Positions 36,701-39,591 of a stretch of DNA of 39,591 nucleotides are shown piece by piece. Positions within the stretch are counted from its first letter, which is position 1. The number at the start of each line of letters is the position of its first letter. The stretch comes from Methylococcales bacterium (GTDB lineage Bacteria; Pseudomonadota; Gammaproteobacteria; Methylococcales; Methylomonadaceae), in contig JAPLRS010000032.1 in NCBI GenBank assembly GCA_026399015.1, forward strand, positions 1-39,591, given 5' to 3'. The translations under genes were made by a program, and so were the position numbers. The notes beneath the pieces are model-generated. The model had not been told where the DNA came from. It saw nothing but the letters and a program-made list of their open reading frames with translations, and searched no databases.

Positions 36701-37122
36701 AGGCTAGTCGTCCAGTAAAAAATAATGATCTGGTATAAGCGAAACGCTGATTTTAGTGGAATTTGAGACTTTATTATCTCAGAAAATATTGCAACTTGCT
36801 GGAGTGATTGAGGGCTTTATGGGATGAAATTGCCCATATTGGGCTATTTTGGCATGTTAAATGTGACAAATTTAAGTCAGACGGATTTTTGACGGTATCT
36901 ATTAATTACGACGGCGTCCTTGCCGTCTTAAAACTACATACTTGTTGTGTAACTTCTATCTCCGATTTTAGGTATAACGGCTTTTAAAATTAAAGCAAAT
37001 TCGAATTGATAAAAAATTACAGAGTATTCTTAAAAAATTTAATAAGCACAGGCAGAGTTTGACGAAAGCCCATCTTGAAGATATATAGAGCAGATATATA
37101 ACTCTTATAACTGGAGGTTAAA
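36701..37122. other. Divergent intergenic region between zwf and the peroxiredoxin gene
   Basis: This 422-base gap holds the promoters of both genes. It contains a GC-rich perfect hairpin, GACGGC and GCCGTC around GTCCTT (36910-36927), that stands out against the AT-rich background and looks like a small REP-type repeat. A GGAGG (37113-37117) serves the peroxiredoxin start. No ORF is visible. Confidence 0.45.
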
Positions 37123-37659
37123 ATGCAAAAACGAAATTCAATTTTTAAATATCTACTCTTGTGCTTCGCTTTATTACCTAGCGCTTCCGTTCAAGCAGAA
37201 AAGTTATCTGTAGGGCAAGCAGCACCAGAGTTTCAATTAAAAACGCAAGACGGTAGTACTGTTAATTTAGCCGATAGAAAAGACAAAGGTTGGACGGTTT
37301 TATATTTTTATCCTAAAGCAGGCACTCCAGGTTGCACCGCACAAGCTTGTGCTTATAGAGATGGCATAACCGCAATACGCAATCAAAATGCTGAAGTGTA
37401 TGGTATTAGTACAGATGAAGTTAAAGACTTGGAGGGTTTTCATCAGAAACATAATCTGACATTTACTTTATTATCAGATGCCGATGGCAAAATGACACAG
37501 GCTTACGGTGTAAAAATGCCCATAGTGACCATCGCCAAACGCTGGACTTTTATACTAGATCCAAAACTAGTCATTCGTTATATCGATGACGATGTTGATC
37601 CTGTATTAGATGCTAAAAAAGTAGCCGAACAAATCAGCAAATTAAAAGCAGGATATTGA
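37123..37659 (+). CDS. Exported peroxiredoxin (BCP/PrxQ type)
   Basis: A 178-residue thiol peroxidase with a signal peptide ending at VQA (residue 25). The peroxidatic Cys71 is in AGTPGCTAQAC and the resolving Cys76 lies five residues later, the PrxQ/BCP arrangement. It reduces peroxides using an external thiol donor. Most BCP proteins are cytoplasmic, so export is notable and implies a periplasmic thioredoxin-like partner. Very strong ribosome site. Confidence 0.9.
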   Translation: MQKRNSIFKYLLLCFALLPSASVQAEKLSVGQAAPEFQLKTQDGSTVNLADRKDKGWTVLYFYPKAGTPGCTAQACAYRDGITAIRNQNAEVYGISTDEVKDLEGFHQKHNLTFTLLSDADGKMTQAYGVKMPIVTIAKRWTFILDPKLVIRYIDDDVDPVLDAKKVAEQISKLKAGY

Positions 37660-37762
37660 AATACTATTTAAATGATTTTAGGTTAAAGATTTCCTTATAC
37701 TTATAAAAACATTGGCGTGTATTTTGTATAATGAACCCTGATTGTAAACAGGAGATGAAATT

Positions 37763-38896
37763 ATGAGTGGATTGTTGCCCAATGTTGATCCGGATGGCTT
37801 GCTTGAATACTCGGTAGTTTATACCGACAGAGCGACCAACCATATGTCAAAAGTATTTCAGGAAACTATGTGCGATATCTCGCGCATCTTAAAATTAGTG
37901 TACAACGCTCATTCTGCCATCATAGTGCCCGGTTCAGGTACTTTTGGAATGGAAGCTGTGGCACGGCAATTTGCGACAGGTAAAAAGTGTTTAGTGATTC
38001 GTAACGGTTGGTTTAGTTATCGCTGGACACAAATTTTTGAAATGGGTGCCATACCATCAGACTCTATTGTTCTAAAAGCTCGCCCAATAGACGATGGATC
38101 CCAAGCTGCATACGCGCCAGCACCGATAGAAGAGGTGCTGGTCACTATTAGCCGTGAGAAACCAGATTTTGTGTTTGCACCCCATGTTGAAACATCCGCA
38201 GGCATGATATTGCCCGATGACTATCTTCGTGCAGTGGCAGATGCAGTGCATGCTGTGGGTGGCCTGTTTGTATTGGATTGCATCGCATCAGGCACTGTTT
38301 GGGTAGACATGCAAAAGTGTGGAGTGGACATACTGATTAGCGCGCCACAAAAAAACATGAGTGGATCACCTTGTTGTGGTTTAGTGATGTTAAATGCAGA
38401 GGCGCGGGCCCGTATTGATGACACTACCAGTACCAGCTTTGCGGCTGATTTAAAGAAGTGGCTACAAATCATGGAAACCTATGAGCAGGGCGGCCATGCC
38501 TACCACGCCACTATGCCAACCGATGCCTTGCGTGCGCTAAGACAAGTGATGCAAGAAACAGAGGCTTATGGTTTTGCTAAAGTAAAAGTTGATCAACTTG
38601 AACTGGGTCAAAAGGTTCGAGCATTATTGGCTGAGCGGGGCATTAAATCAGTGGCAGCCGATGGTTTTGGTGCACCTGGCGTGATTGTTAGTTACACCAG
38701 TGATGATGAAATCAAAACAGGTAAAAAATTCGCTGATCTTGGCTTGCAAATTGCCGCAGGTGTGCCGTTGCAATGTGACGAAGGCCCAGATTTTAAGACT
38801 TTCCGGCTTGGGTTATTTGGACTTGATAAATTACAGAATATTGATAGAACCATCGCTACCTTAGCTGTAGCGTTAGATAAAATCTCAGGGTTTTAG
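37763..38896 (+). CDS. Class V aminotransferase (alanine/serine-glyoxylate type)
   Basis: A 377-residue PLP enzyme of fold type I. The Schiff-base residue is K197 (SAPQKNMSG), and D172 (LDCIASGTVW) binds the PLP ring nitrogen. PGSGTFGMEA is the phosphate-site region. Relatives include alanine-glyoxylate and serine-glyoxylate aminotransferases of C1 metabolism. The exact amino donor cannot be fixed. GGAG (37751-37754) precedes ATG, and a perfect -10 TATAAT lies at 37727-37732 without an obvious -35. Base use is visibly richer in G and C than its neighbours, and it is bounded by its own promoter and terminator, which may indicate horizontal origin. Confidence 0.85.
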   Translation: MSGLLPNVDPDGLLEYSVVYTDRATNHMSKVFQETMCDISRILKLVYNAHSAIIVPGSGTFGMEAVARQFATGKKCLVIRNGWFSYRWTQIFEMGAIPSDSIVLKARPIDDGSQAAYAPAPIEEVLVTISREKPDFVFAPHVETSAGMILPDDYLRAVADAVHAVGGLFVLDCIASGTVWVDMQKCGVDILISAPQKNMSGSPCCGLVMLNAEARARIDDTTSTSFAADLKKWLQIMETYEQGGHAYHATMPTDALRALRQVMQETEAYGFAKVKVDQLELGQKVRALLAERGIKSVAADGFGAPGVIVSYTSDDEIKTGKKFADLGLQIAAGVPLQCDEGPDFKTFRLGLFGLDKLQNIDRTIATLAVALDKISGF

Positions 38897-38911
38897 ATAA
38901 TCATCAGGCAT

Positions 38912-38947
38912 AAAAAAAAGCCCCGCTAAGTTCGGGGCTTTTTTTTT
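38912..38947 (+). terminator. Rho-independent terminator of the aminotransferase gene
   Basis: AGCCCCG and CGGGGCT form a stem around CTAAGTT, with eight A before and nine T after, 16 bases past the stop codon. A textbook terminator. Confidence 0.9.
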
Positions 38948-39309
38948 GTGAGATACACTTGGTTTTTTCCGCGGTAATCACAGCATGCATTATTATTTAA
39001 TAAAAAGTTTTTTATTTTTATTTTTAGTAAATTAAGTCGTATAAAAATATTTCGACAATCAATATTTAAATTTTGAATAAATAGAGATGTGGTCTATTAT
39101 TTATTCAACTACAGTTACTTATGTTCTTTCCTACATATTTATGTAGTATTTATTTTTAATTTTTCTTAGGGGTTGAGTGTCGTTTTATCTATGCTATAGT
39201 TTTACCAAATGTTAAATAACTTTTATTTGTTTTTGGGGTTAAAAATTAGCATTTTGGAATAGCCGTAATGCTATTAGTTAATTTTTTTGATTAAACCGAG
39301 GCTACATAA
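38948..39309. other. AT-rich region upstream of the repeat protein gene
   Basis: This region of about 360 bases has no ORF. It holds a small hairpin CTACAT-ATTT-ATGTAG (39131-39146) and a promoter-like pair at 39173-39200. About 110 bases of leader would precede the ATG if that promoter is real. Confidence 0.4.
39173..39200 (+). promoter_or_regulatory. Possible sigma-70 promoter for the repeat protein
   Basis: TTGAGT (39173-39178) and TATAGT (39195-39200) with a 16-base spacer, each close to consensus. Found by eye in AT-rich DNA, so chance matches are possible. Confidence 0.4.
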
Positions 39310-39591
39310 ATGAAACATCCACAACTATTATCAATTACAACAGCAGTGGCTTTAATGACTGCGCCTGTAATGGTTCCACAAAATATCACTTGGCTCAGTA
39401 ATATTACGGGTATAGCTATTGCTGCACCAAATAATATTGATTTAGATAGCGATAATGACAAAATTCAAAACTCTGTAGATATTGATGATGATAATGACGG
39501 TATCAAAGACTCTTTAGATAACGATGATGATAACGATGGTATTAAAGATTCAATAGATACAGATGATGATAATGATGGTATCGCTGATAAA
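39310..39591 (+). CDS. Exported Asp-rich repeat protein (thrombospondin type 3-like), 3' end beyond window
   Basis: The first 94 codons of a protein that continues past the window. It begins at ATG 39310 with GAGG (39298-39301) eight bases upstream. The N-terminus looks like a long signal peptide (MKHPQLLSITTAVALMTAPV, with possible cleavage after AIAA near 39). Then come near-perfect 13-residue repeats of the form DDDNDGIKDSLDN, at least three copies, matching thrombospondin type 3 calcium-binding repeats. Such repeats bind Ca2+ through Asp side chains and often act as stiff linkers in secreted or surface proteins. Full length and other domains are unknown. Confidence 0.8.
   Translation, partial: MKHPQLLSITTAVALMTAPVMVPQNITWLSNITGIAIAAPNNIDLDSDNDKIQNSVDIDDDNDGIKDSLDNDDDNDGIKDSIDTDDDNDGIADK

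Noticed and set aside
36701..36790. HexR operator upstream of zwf
   Set aside because: No TGTAAT...ATTACA-type palindrome is present in the upstream sequence.
1..39591. CRISPR arrays, tRNA or rRNA genes, insertion sequences
   Set aside because: I found no spaced direct repeats, no tRNA T-loop/acceptor pattern and no transposase; the only arrays are protein-coding repeats.

Overview
The window reads as AT-rich chromosomal DNA of a Gram-negative gammaproteobacterium. The best evidence is the conserved cluster kdsD-kdsC-lptC-lptA-lptB-rpoN-hpf-rapZ, which builds and exports lipopolysaccharide and encodes sigma-54. Two DEAD-box helicases (RhlE, DbpA) and an Entner-Doudoroff block (zwf-edd-eda) fit this. 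A methanotroph-like member of the Methylococcales is possible, but that is inference: no diagnostic methane-oxidation gene, rRNA or tRNA is present.

Layout. 1-602 is a purine-rich non-coding stretch ending in a strong terminator. 603-3597 (+) holds a fatty acid desaturase, an acyltransferase-3 membrane protein and a cytochrome b561. 3724-6812 has an unknown secreted protein (-), a lipoprotein alpha/beta hydrolase (+) and a DUF2156/MprF-C-like acyltransferase (-). 7205-7992 (+) is a LexA-type repressor followed by a 44-codon small ORF with a good ribosome binding site. 7989-10000 (-) has a WecA-like sugar-phosphate transferase and a PPP-type metallophosphatase; rhlE (+) follows. From 21671 down to 11817 almost everything is on the minus strand. 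First comes an ECF sigma factor / zinc anti-sigma factor / subtilisin-like protease module. Then come exopolysaccharide assembly genes (outer-membrane barrel, OPX export protein, Wzc-type tyrosine kinase, small anchored protein), and finally an RTX calcium-binding protein. A secreted vanadium-haloperoxidase-like protein (22025-23482, +) is divergent from the sigma operon, and dbpA follows. 25115-31278 (-) is the LPS/rpoN cluster, which lacks the ptsN usually found between hpf and rapZ. moaA (+) converges on eda-edd-zwf (-). The right end carries an exported peroxiredoxin, a class V aminotransferase with its own terminator, and the first 94 codons of an exported Asp-rich protein with 13-residue repeats.

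How the parts relate. Much of the window concerns the envelope: lipid desaturation, acyl transfer, LPS transport, exopolysaccharide export, secreted Ca-binding repeat proteins and an envelope-sensing sigma system. The most interesting unit is 19079-21671. There the anti-sigma factor's predicted periplasmic domain resembles a subtilase propeptide and is encoded next to a subtilase, suggesting a protease/inhibitor-gated signalling switch. The 44-aa ORF behind lexA, the hairpin at the missing ptsN position and the T-poor leader at 1-526 are further candidates.
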